64,000 nt of DNA from Cribrihabitans_A pelagius (GTDB lineage: Bacteria; Pseudomonadota; Alphaproteobacteria; Rhodobacterales; Rhodobacteraceae), in NCBI RefSeq assembly GCF_048820915.1, contig NZ_JBMERR010000009.1, positions 107,940 through 171,939 of the forward strand, written 5' to 3'. Below, one piece after another: positions 57,091-64,000 of the stretch. How positions within the stretch are numbered: position 1 is the stretch's first letter; each line of letters begins with the position of its first letter. The notes beneath the pieces are model-generated. The model saw nothing but the letters and a program-made list of their open reading frames with translations. It was not told the origin of the DNA and did no database searches. Made by a program: the position numbers and the translations under genes.

Positions 57091-58994
57091 TGTCCTGTGC
57101 TCTCCTGTCCGGCGCCGGTCTCTGTGCTGTTGTCCGCGCCCGCTTCGCCCTCTGTGTCCGTTGCGCCTTCCGCGTCTTCCGCCGCCTCGGGGCGGATCAG
57201 GCGGAACTCGATTCGGCGGTTGGCCTCGCGGCCTTCCTCGGTGCCGTTATCGGCAACCGGTGTGGTCTCGCCATAGCCGCGGGCGGTGAAGCTCGAAGTC
57301 ACCAGCCGCCGGGCGCGCAGTTCGTTCAGAACCGATTGCGCCCGCGCCTGGCTGAGGTTCTGGTTCATCTCCTCGCGGCCCTGGCTGTCGGTATGGCCCT
57401 GGATCTCCAGCCGCACCGGCCCGCAACGGCCGAGGATCTCGGCGATCCGGTCCATCGTGCCGCGGCTTTCGGCGGCAATCGTGGCCGAGCCCGGCTCGAA
57501 GGTGATCTTGCCCGCGGCCTGGGCGCCGGCCAGTTCCGCTTCGCACAGCTCGGGCGGGATCGGCTTGTCCTTCGGTTCCGGCGGCGCCTCAAAGCTGACG
57601 TCCAGCTCGTATTGCTCTGCCTCGCCCAGCTTGGCCGACAGCAGCCGGGCGATCTCGGCCGGGGCGTCCTTGCGGTAGCTCATGCCGGTGAGCGCGAGGT
57701 TGCCCGGCGTCACTGTCACCGCGCCGCGCTGCAGATAGGAGAGCGCCTCCAGCCCCGCCAGCACCCGGACCGGCCAGTCCGCGGGAAGGCCTTCGGCTAT
57801 CCGCGCCGCGGTATGCACATTGCCGGAGCCGAAGCGCGCCTTGGCATAGCTGCCCGCCACCGTGCGCATCGCCGCATCCGGCAGGCGGCCGCGCAGCTGC
57901 ACCTGGCCTTCGGGGCTGAGCGTCGCGGTGAACTCGGGCGGGCCTGCGGCGGCGGCGGTCTCCGGCTCGGGCAGCACCGCGTGCAGGGCAAAGACCCGGG
58001 GCAGGGCGCTTTCCAGCTCGCCGACGGCGCGGTCGAAGACGCCGCTTTCCGTGCCCTCTGCCGCGACCAGGGTGATGTCGGCATTGGCCATGGTGACCGA
58101 GCCGCCGCCGATTTCCGCCAGGCTTGCGATGCTCAGCTCCGCCGCCCGCGCCCAGTTCGGCGAGGGCACGCCCATCGCGATCACGCAGTCGGCCTCGCCC
58201 TCGAGCCCCGCTGCCCGCGCCGCTTCCAGGATGCGTTCGCGGCTCTGTTCGCTTTCGGCCGAGCAGGCATCGAACTCTGCGCCGTCCTCGCCCAAGAGGA
58301 AACGCAAAGTGAACGGCGTGATCACCGGCCGCGGCGCGGCAATATCCATGCTCAGGGTAATCTCCGGCGGCGCCATCCGGCCCAGCTGCTCCTCCAGCCG
58401 CTGCTTGGCCGCGGCGCTGTCCGAAATCGCGGTGATCGTGACGGCGCCTGCCGAGACCGAGATCTTGGAGCGCGGCAGCAGCTCCAGCGCCTCCATCGCG
58501 AACTCCAGCGCCGCCTCCCAGCCCTCGGGCGTGCTGTAGCGCGCGGTCTCCAGGAAATCGGCCACCTCGCCCGCGCCCGCCAGCGCGTCGAGCCGCTCCA
58601 CCAGGCCCTGCCGCTCGAAGCCTGCCGGGATCAGCCCGATGATGGAGATGCCGCTGTCGTTGCGCAGGATCTCGGCCGAGAACCGCGGCGGCGCCAGCCC
58701 CTTGGAGGGGCGCACGTCCATGCCGTCGATGAGGCGGGCGGCGTCGATCACGCTGCCCGCGGCGGAGATCGCCGAGAACCGCGCCGCCTCGTCGGGCGCG
58801 GTGCCCTGCATCACCACCTGAAGCCCGTCTGCCGTGACCTCGGCCCAGGTGAAGCCCGCCCTGTCCAGCGCCGCGCGCAGGCCGGTCTCGGTGCTGCGCT
58901 CCACCGCAGTGACGGCAAAACCGGCAGCGACAAGGCTGAGTCCCGCCGCGGCGGCGAAAGTCAGGCCCGGAATCATCAGCGAAGACAGGCGCAT
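57087..58994 (-). CDS. OmpA-family protein with N-terminal BON-like repeats
   Basis: 635 residues. An N-terminal signal or anchor helix (about 5-30) is followed by repeated alpha/beta segments of about 70 residues (for example AGFTWAEVTADGLQVVMQG and ITISAISD-like strands) resembling BON domains. The C-terminal OmpA domain (about 495-600) has GHTDSQG and NQNLSQARAQSVLNELRARR, the peptidoglycan-binding motif. An acidic Thr/Glu-rich tail follows. Probably bridges membrane and cell wall. Couples to the coiled-coil gene. Confidence 0.87.
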   Translation of the reverse strand: MRLSSLMIPGLTFAAAAGLSLVAAGFAVTAVERSTETGLRAALDRAGFTWAEVTADGLQVVMQGTAPDEAARFSAISAAGSVIDAARLIDGMDVRPSKGLAPPRFSAEILRNDSGISIIGLIPAGFERQGLVERLDALAGAGEVADFLETARYSTPEGWEAALEFAMEALELLPRSKISVSAGAVTITAISDSAAAKQRLEEQLGRMAPPEITLSMDIAAPRPVITPFTLRFLLGEDGAEFDACSAESEQSRERILEAARAAGLEGEADCVIAMGVPSPNWARAAELSIASLAEIGGGSVTMANADITLVAAEGTESGVFDRAVGELESALPRVFALHAVLPEPETAAAAGPPEFTATLSPEGQVQLRGRLPDAAMRTVAGSYAKARFGSGNVHTAARIAEGLPADWPVRVLAGLEALSYLQRGAVTVTPGNLALTGMSYRKDAPAEIARLLSAKLGEAEQYELDVSFEAPPEPKDKPIPPELCEAELAGAQAAGKITFEPGSATIAAESRGTMDRIAEILGRCGPVRLEIQGHTDSQGREEMNQNLSQARAQSVLNELRARRLVTSSFTARGYGETTPVADNGTEEGREANRRIEFRLIRPEAAEDAEGATDTEGEAGADNSTETGAGQESTGQ

Positions 58995-59056
58995 GTGGCA
59001 GCACGTTCCCCTTGTTTCGGTCCTGCGCTCTTACCGCTTGCGGGCCGCGGGTTCAA

Positions 59057-60019
59057 TCACGCCAGGATTGCCAGGGCGAAGAAGATCAGCGGAATGAGGC
59101 CGGTATCGCGGTTCAGCCGGAACAGCTGCAACAGCCGCGGGTTGTTTTCCGCGTCAAAGGCCCGCAACTGCCAGGTCATGTGCCAGCCCATCGCCCAGGG
59201 CGCCGCAAGCGCCAGTACCAGCGCCAGCACCGAGCCTGCGGGCTGCACCGCCAGGATCACCGCCAGCGCCATCAGGCTGACGGTGGCGGTGATGAAGCGC
59301 CGCAGCCACATCGGCGACTGGCTGCCGAACAGCCGGGCGGTGGACTTCACCCCGATCAACGCGTCGTCCTCGGTGTCCTGATGCGCATAGATGGTGTCGT
59401 AGAACAGCGTCCAGGCGATCCCTGCGAGGTACAGGATCACCGGCGGCCAGCCCAAACTGCCCGCATGCGCGACCCAGGCCAGCATGGCCCCCCAGTTGAA
59501 GGCGAGCCCCAGGAACACCTGCGGCCACCAGGTGAAGCGCTTGGCAAAGGGGTAGACGGCCACCGGCAGCAGCGCCAGGATGCCCATCGCAATGGCCGCC
59601 TGGTTGAAGCTCAGCAGTATCGCGAGCGACACCAGCATCTGCGCCCCCATCCAGACCGCGGCGCCCTTGACCGAGACCTGCCCCGAGGGGATCGGCCGCG
59701 ACCGGGTGCGCTCCACCGCGCCGTCGAAGTTGCGGTCGGTGATGTCGTTCCAGGTGCAGCCCGCGCCGCGCATCAGCCAGGCGCCGGCGCCGCAGGCTGC
59801 AATGATCCACAGATCCTGCCAGCGCGGATCCTGGCCTGCAAGGATCGCCAGTGCCAGCCCCCACCAGCACGGGATCAGCAGCAGCCAGGTTCCGATCGGC
59901 CGGTCGGCGCGGGAGAGCCGCAGGTAGGGGCGGCTCCAGGCGGGAGCATATGTGTCCACCCAGTTGCCCTTGACGGCGTCGGCAACCTGACCCTCTGGTG
60001 CTGGCGTCTGACCTTGCAT
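59057..60019 (-). CDS. ubiA: 4-hydroxybenzoate polyprenyltransferase
   Basis: 320 residues. Attaches the polyprenyl tail to 4-hydroxybenzoate in ubiquinone synthesis. NDITDRNFDGAVERTRSRPI (NDxxDxxxD) and YDTIYAHQDTEDD are the two Asp-rich diphosphate motifs. Eight to nine membrane helices. Start at 60019 with GAGG upstream; the frame stays open far beyond, but that part overlaps rsmE on the other strand and is not real. Its start is only 12 bases from the rsmE start. Confidence 0.95.
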   Translation of the reverse strand: MQGQTPAPEGQVADAVKGNWVDTYAPAWSRPYLRLSRADRPIGTWLLLIPCWWGLALAILAGQDPRWQDLWIIAACGAGAWLMRGAGCTWNDITDRNFDGAVERTRSRPIPSGQVSVKGAAVWMGAQMLVSLAILLSFNQAAIAMGILALLPVAVYPFAKRFTWWPQVFLGLAFNWGAMLAWVAHAGSLGWPPVILYLAGIAWTLFYDTIYAHQDTEDDALIGVKSTARLFGSQSPMWLRRFITATVSLMALAVILAVQPAGSVLALVLALAAPWAMGWHMTWQLRAFDAENNPRLLQLFRLNRDTGLIPLIFFALAILA

Positions 60020-60031
60020 ATGTAGGTCCTC

Positions 60032-60757
60032 ATGAGTGCGAAAATCAGGTTGTATGTAGAGCACCCGCTGGGGGCAGGGCAAACGGTTCCTCTGGACCGC
60101 GATCAGGCGCATTACCTGTTCGGGGTGATGCGGCTTCAGACCGGCGCGCCTGTGGCGCTGTTCAACGGGCGGGACGGTGAATGGCAGGCCGAGGTCGCCG
60201 AGGCCGGCAAGCGCGGCGGCACACTCTTGTGCCGGGAGCAGAGTAAGCCCTTGCAGCTGCCGCCCGACCTGTGGCTGATGTTCGCCCCGATCAAGAAGGC
60301 GCGCACCGATTTCATTGTCGAGAAGGCCGCCGAGATGGGCGCCGCCCGCATCCTGCCGGTGCAGACCGAGTTCACCAATTCCGAGCGCATCCGCCAGGAC
60401 CGGCTGCAGGCCCATGCAGTGGAGGCCGCCGAGCAATGCGGCGGCACCTTCGTGCCGGATGTGGCGGAGCTGCAGAAGCTCTCCGGCCTGTTGGACGCCT
60501 GGCCGCAGGAGCGGCAGCTGATGTTCTGCGACGAAGCCGAGGCGGGCAATGCGCTGGAGCTCGCGGCTGAGACCGGCAAGGGCGGCCCCTGGGCCATCCT
60601 GATCGGCCCGGAAGGCGGCTTTTCCGGTGCCGAACGCCGCCGCCTGCACGCGCTGCCGCAAAGCTGCGCCGTCAGCCTCGGCCCCCGCATCCTGCGCGCC
60701 GACACCGCCGCGGTGGCGGCGATGACGCTGTGGCAGCAGCAGCTGGGGGACTGGTAG
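60032..60757 (+). CDS. rsmE: 16S rRNA (uracil(1498)-N(3))-methyltransferase
   Basis: 241 residues. N-terminal PUA-like RNA-binding domain with RDQAHYLFGVMRL; C-terminal SPOUT knot with ILIGPEGGFSGAERR and SLGPRILRADTAAVAAM, both RsmE signatures. Divergent from ubiA with 12 bases between starts. The next gene starts at the base after its stop. Confidence 0.95.
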   Translation: MSAKIRLYVEHPLGAGQTVPLDRDQAHYLFGVMRLQTGAPVALFNGRDGEWQAEVAEAGKRGGTLLCREQSKPLQLPPDLWLMFAPIKKARTDFIVEKAAEMGAARILPVQTEFTNSERIRQDRLQAHAVEAAEQCGGTFVPDVAELQKLSGLLDAWPQERQLMFCDEAEAGNALELAAETGKGGPWAILIGPEGGFSGAERRRLHALPQSCAVSLGPRILRADTAAVAAMTLWQQQLGDW

Positions 60758-61738
60758 ATGGGTAGTCTCGGCCGGCTGCCGCTGATGGCCCGCCCGGACG
60801 GCACCGCCGGCCAGATGGCGCGGGTGCAGCTTCAGGCGCGGCTGAAGTGGCCGGGCGGCGGCCTTGTGCTGGAAGCAGCTCTGAAGACCGCCAGCGACGC
60901 CTCGGTTTTCCGGGGGCGGCAGGGCGGCCGGCCGGTGGTGGTAAAGAAATTCTGGCGCCGGCAAATCCGGCGCCGCCAGGTTGGGGAAACTGTTCTGGCG
61001 CTCGGCCATTTTTCCAGCCTGCATGCGCATCCAGAGTTCTCCGTGAACGAGTATCTGGCCAGCTCCGGCTGGCTTGGGCTTGTGATCGTGAGCTTCGAAT
61101 CCGGCACGCCGGTCGACGTGCTGCTGAAGCAGCCTGCAACAAACCGGGCGCAGATTCTGCAAATGTGCAGCGCCTGGCAGCGCTGGGCCAGCCAGGGCGA
61201 AAGTACCTGGTCCGCCCTGCCGGTGGAGAGATATGCGGCGGAAATCCGCAGCCTTCTCTCTTCGTACCCTGAGCATCCGGATATGGAGCTGCTTGCGGAG
61301 CTGGGCAGCGCGCTCCTGCAGATGCTGCCGCACTTCGGAACGCGGGAGGCGTCCCGGTCGCCCGGCCATCCCGATTTCGCCCCGCGCAACCTGATCCTGC
61401 GTCCGGACACCAGCCTGACCGCAGTCGACATTCACCGCAGCGGCACCTTCTTTCGGGCCCGCCAGGCGGCCGTCTTCCTGGTTTCGAAAGATTACAACAG
61501 CAAGCGCAGCGGCGCGCCGCTGCTCTATGGGCTGGACCAGGACGAGATGCAGCCGTTCCTGGCCAGCGGCGGCGTTCCCGAAGAGGATACCGGCAGCGTT
61601 CTGGCCTTCTTCATCGGTCTTACATTCCTCAGGATGTACGCTAAGAAACCGGGCCGGCCGCGGCGCCTTCAGTTCAAGCGCCGCCGTATCCAGGCCTATC
61701 TCGACGATCTCAGGCACGGCAGGAGGATCATGCCATGA
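60758..61738 (+). CDS. APH/choline-kinase-fold protein, unassigned
   Basis: 326 residues. VVVKKFWRR (about 60-68) looks like the ATP-binding Lys strand. GHPDFAPRNLIL is the catalytic HxDxxxxN loop, and LTAVDIHRSG would be the metal-binding Asp motif, although the usual D-F/W-G/E is D-I-H. Basic overall, with few membrane features. Fold as in aminoglycoside or small-molecule kinases; the substrate cannot be told. ATG directly follows the rsmE stop, and it overlaps the next gene by 4 bases. Confidence 0.7.
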   Translation: MGSLGRLPLMARPDGTAGQMARVQLQARLKWPGGGLVLEAALKTASDASVFRGRQGGRPVVVKKFWRRQIRRRQVGETVLALGHFSSLHAHPEFSVNEYLASSGWLGLVIVSFESGTPVDVLLKQPATNRAQILQMCSAWQRWASQGESTWSALPVERYAAEIRSLLSSYPEHPDMELLAELGSALLQMLPHFGTREASRSPGHPDFAPRNLILRPDTSLTAVDIHRSGTFFRARQAAVFLVSKDYNSKRSGAPLLYGLDQDEMQPFLASGGVPEEDTGSVLAFFIGLTFLRMYAKKPGRPRRLQFKRRRIQAYLDDLRHGRRIMP

Positions 61739-62262
61739 GTTTCATCCGGCCCGAAGCCCGCGCCGCGCTCTGGCAGTGGCGGGAGGTGATTGCCGCCGCG
61801 CTGATGTTCCTGTTCGGGCTGAAATGGGCCTTCCAAAGCCAGGGTTTCAGCGCCGTCACCGGCTGGGCGCTGGTCGCCACCGGCATCGTCACCGGCATCA
61901 TCGGCGCCCAGCGGATGCGCTTCCGGCGCGGCACCGGCGGTCCTGGCGTGGTGCAGGTGGATGAAGGGCAGATCGCCTATTTCGGCCCGCTCACCGGCGG
62001 CGCCGTCGCCGCCTCCGAGCTGGAGCGGCTGGCGCTCGACCACTCGGCCCGGCCGCCGCATTGGGTGCTGGAACAGCCCGGCCAGGCGCCGCTGGCGATC
62101 CCGGTGACCGCCGAAGGCTCCGACGCGCTGTTCGACGTCTTTGCCGCACTGCCCGGGCTCAAGACCGAGCGGATGCTGGCCGAACTGCGCAAGCCCGGGC
62201 CTCACCAGGTCGTGATCTGGGAGCGGGCGCCCAGCCGGCCGGAGCGTCAGCGCCTGCATTGA
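61735..62262 (+). CDS. Conserved hypothetical membrane protein
   Basis: 175 residues, AGGAGG SD. Two membrane helices (about 18-32 and 38-60), then a soluble domain of about 110 residues with DEGQIAYFGPLTGGAVAASE and PGLKTERMLAELRKPG. Overlaps the kinase-like gene by 4 bases. I know similar proteins only as uncharacterised roseobacter genes. Possibly works with the kinase-like protein (inference from coupling). Confidence 0.8.
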   Translation: MSFIRPEARAALWQWREVIAAALMFLFGLKWAFQSQGFSAVTGWALVATGIVTGIIGAQRMRFRRGTGGPGVVQVDEGQIAYFGPLTGGAVAASELERLALDHSARPPHWVLEQPGQAPLAIPVTAEGSDALFDVFAALPGLKTERMLAELRKPGPHQVVIWERAPSRPERQRLH

Positions 62263-62327
62263 CACCAGGGCGGATTTTGCCCACCACTGGCCTTTTAACC
62301 CTTTTCACTCAGGACGGAGTTCCAGGC

Positions 62328-63698
62328 ATGTCCATTCCCCAGTCCGGCGGCGGTCCGATCGAGCGCCATGAGCAGCTTGCCGAATATCTCTCCAGTGGCT
62401 GCAAGCCGCGCCAGGACTGGCGCATCGGCACCGAGCATGAGAAGTTCGGCTATTGCAAGGACACGCTGAAACCGCTGCCCTACGCGGGTGAGCGCTCGAT
62501 TCTCGCGGTGCTCGAAGGGCTGCGCGACGGACACGGCTGGGCGCCGCTGACAGAAGGGGACAACCTCATCGGTCTCACCAAGGACGGCGCCAACATCAGC
62601 CTGGAGCCCGGCGGCCAGCTGGAGCTTTCCGGCGCGCCCCTGGAGACCATCCACGAGACCTGCGACGAGGTGAACGCCCACCTGCGCGACGTGAAGGACA
62701 TCGCCGACCGCATCGGTGTCGGCTTCATCGGCCTCGGCGCCGCGCCGGTCTGGAAGCATGACGAGATGCCCTTGATGCCCAAGGGCCGTTACAAGCTGAT
62801 GGACGGTTACATGCAGGAAGTCGGCACCATGGGCACCACCATGATGCGCCGCACCTGCACCGTGCAGGTGAACCTGGATTTCTCCTCCGAAGCCGACATG
62901 GTGCAGAAGATGCGCGTGGCGCTGGCCCTGCAGCCGGTGGCCACCGCGCTGTTTGCCAATTCGCCCTTCCTTGACGGTAAGCCCAACGGCCACAAATCCT
63001 GGCGCTCCAAGGTCTGGCGCCACCTCGATGCCGACCGCACCGGAATGCTGCCCTTCGTATTTGACGAGGGGTTCGGATTCGAGGCCTGGGTGCAGTACGC
63101 GCTCGATGTGCCGATGTATTTCGTCTACCGCAATGGCGAGTACATCAATGCGCTCGGCATGTCCTTCCGCGATTTCCTGAAGGGCGAGCTGCCCGCGCTG
63201 CCGGGAGAAAAGCCGACGCTTTCCGACTGGGCCGACCATCTCACCACCCTGTTCCCCGAGGCGCGGGTGAAGAAGTTCATCGAGATGCGCGGCGCCGACG
63301 GCGGCCCCTGGCGCCGCCTCTGCGCACTGCCCGCCTTCTGGGTCGGGCTCACTTACGACCAGGGCGCGCTGGACGCGGCTTGGGATCTGGTCAAGGGCTG
63401 GGACGCCGAGACCCGCGAGGCCCTGCGCGTCGCCGCGTCGGAACAGGGCCTTCAGGCCAGGGTGAACGGTATCAGCATGCATGAGCTGGCGCGCGAGGTG
63501 GTGGCGATTTCCGAAAGCGGCCTGAAGGCGCGCCACCGCCCCGGCGCGGGCGGCCTGGTCCCGGACGAAACGCACTTCCTCAACGCGCTGAAGGACAGCC
63601 TGGAGACCGGCAAGGTGCCCGCCGACGAGTTGCTGGAGCGCTACAACGGCGCCTGGCGCGAGGACCTGAGCCGCATCTACAGCGAGTTCGCATATTGA
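62328..63698 (+). CDS. gshA: Glutamate--cysteine ligase (class II, plant-like)
   Basis: 456 residues. First step of glutathione synthesis. WRIGTEHEKFGY, then LEPGGQLELSGAPLETIHET and MMRRTCTVQVNLDF are the substrate and ATP blocks of the alphaproteobacterial/plant class, unrelated in sequence to enteric GshA. Start with GGAG upstream. In the rsmE-kinase-membrane protein string but after a 65-base gap containing a weak hairpin. Confidence 0.96.
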   Translation: MSIPQSGGGPIERHEQLAEYLSSGCKPRQDWRIGTEHEKFGYCKDTLKPLPYAGERSILAVLEGLRDGHGWAPLTEGDNLIGLTKDGANISLEPGGQLELSGAPLETIHETCDEVNAHLRDVKDIADRIGVGFIGLGAAPVWKHDEMPLMPKGRYKLMDGYMQEVGTMGTTMMRRTCTVQVNLDFSSEADMVQKMRVALALQPVATALFANSPFLDGKPNGHKSWRSKVWRHLDADRTGMLPFVFDEGFGFEAWVQYALDVPMYFVYRNGEYINALGMSFRDFLKGELPALPGEKPTLSDWADHLTTLFPEARVKKFIEMRGADGGPWRRLCALPAFWVGLTYDQGALDAAWDLVKGWDAETREALRVAASEQGLQARVNGISMHELAREVVAISESGLKARHRPGAGGLVPDETHFLNALKDSLETGKVPADELLERYNGAWREDLSRIYSEFAY

Positions 63699-64000
63699 GA
63701 TCGGGGAGGGGGCGCTGCGCCAGCCCTTTGCAGTAAATGGTGCAAGCGTGGCTCGAACCCCCTGTGACTGCCAAGCCATGTCGGGCAAGGGCTTCCGAAG
63801 AAATCTCCGGAAGCCCTCGTATGATAGATGTCCGCTCAGCGGGACATTGCGGTTCTCTGTTTGCGGGATCGTGAAGTGCGGGTTCTATTGCCGTTCGGGG
63901 TCCTGGTTCTCTACGAAGTCGGTGTTTCCGCTTCCTGATGGCGTCCGGGAGCTGACCAGCCAGAATGTCATTCGCGAAGTGAGCAACGTGCCCCTTCAAC
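63699..64000. other. Terminal stretch without a supported gene
   Basis: AGGGCTTCCG (63788-63797) pairs with CGGAAGCCCT (63808-63817), a 10-bp hairpin but without a T-run. ATGTCCGCTCAGCGGGACAT at 63828-63847 is a further imperfect palindrome. A leftward open frame enters from the window edge and crosses this region, but it runs over the gshA 3' end and lacks protein-like composition. I cannot support a gene here. Confidence 0.5.

Noticed and set aside
59057..61717. 886-codon leftward frame that would extend UbiA
   Set aside because: The extra part is antisense to rsmE and the kinase-like gene. UbiA starts naturally at 60019 with an SD.
63580..63999. Leftward 139-codon frame at the window end
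   Set aside because: It crosses the 3' end of gshA, and the portion beyond has no recognisable motif or SD in view; the window edge prevents a decision.

Overview
The window is GC-rich alphaproteobacterial chromosome. Gene content and protein wording point to the marine Roseobacter branch of the Rhodobacteraceae (Leisingera/Phaeobacter/Ruegeria-like). The supports are a ccoNOQP cbb3 oxidase operon with a nearby ccoGHIS maturation operon, FnrL with perfect TTGAT-N4-ATCAA-type boxes, an anchored cytochrome cy-type protein beginning MFDTMT, a class II (plant-like) glutamate-cysteine ligase, and several short proteins typical of this family. No rRNA, tRNA, CRISPR, prophage or complete insertion sequence was seen. 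Apart from an orphan lipoprotein stretch, the window looks like core chromosome.

Layout. 1-5.3 kb: a truncated TetR regulator divergent from an alpha/beta hydrolase with two operator-like palindromes, an SRPBCC protein with NudC, and a CpdB-like nucleotide phosphoesterase. 5.3-7.0 kb: the SRP RNA gene (ffs), pheA and cytochrome cy. 7.2-13.1 kb: a YejABEF-type oligopeptide importer. 13.2-21.3 kb: a LuxR-type solo, then hemN, fnrL, a tandem universal stress protein and ccoNOQP, joined by FNR boxes. 21.4-26 kb: an outer membrane barrel protein, a CaCA antiporter, a DUF2270 membrane protein behind a perfect FNR box, a candidate FnrL-activated small RNA, a 59-residue ORF and a LysR regulator. 26-30.4 kb: ccoGHIS, again behind an FNR box. 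30.4-31 kb: a poly-G/N/poly-C assembly scar inside a repeat. 31-48 kb: a SPOR-tailed D,D-carboxypeptidase, a HAD hydrolase, clpS, an RsmC-like methyltransferase, an SDR without the catalytic lysine, hemF, a GH25 lipoprotein, hemC/hemE, CaiB-like and crotonase-like CoA enzymes, a pobR/pobA pair, a CoxG-like protein and a two-gene ABC exporter. 48-64 kb: an orphan lipoprotein, an S49 peptidase with a tiny zinc-ribbon membrane protein and a second CaCA antiporter, a pteridine-reductase-like SDR, uvrC-pgsA-moaD-moaE, an OmpA-family envelope pair, ubiA divergent from rsmE, an unassigned APH-fold kinase-like protein, a two-helix membrane protein, and gshA.

How the genes work together. A low-oxygen programme dominates: FnrL, anaerobic HemN, cbb3 oxidase and its copper/haem maturation factors, and cytochrome cy as electron donor. 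Four FNR boxes tie these genes together and extend the regulon to DUF2270 and the candidate small RNA. Tetrapyrrole synthesis is represented by hemN, hemF, hemC and hemE.

The least explained material is between genes. I see a dispersed GC-rich repeat family with constant architecture (CTCCCGC, stem-loop 1, TTGGGC, stem-loop 2) at six places on both strands. A second family of 3'-end stem-loops carries a CCTCCGGCGGGGATATTT-like end and occurs at three places. The only sequence gap lies exactly at stem-loop 2 of one member of the first family.
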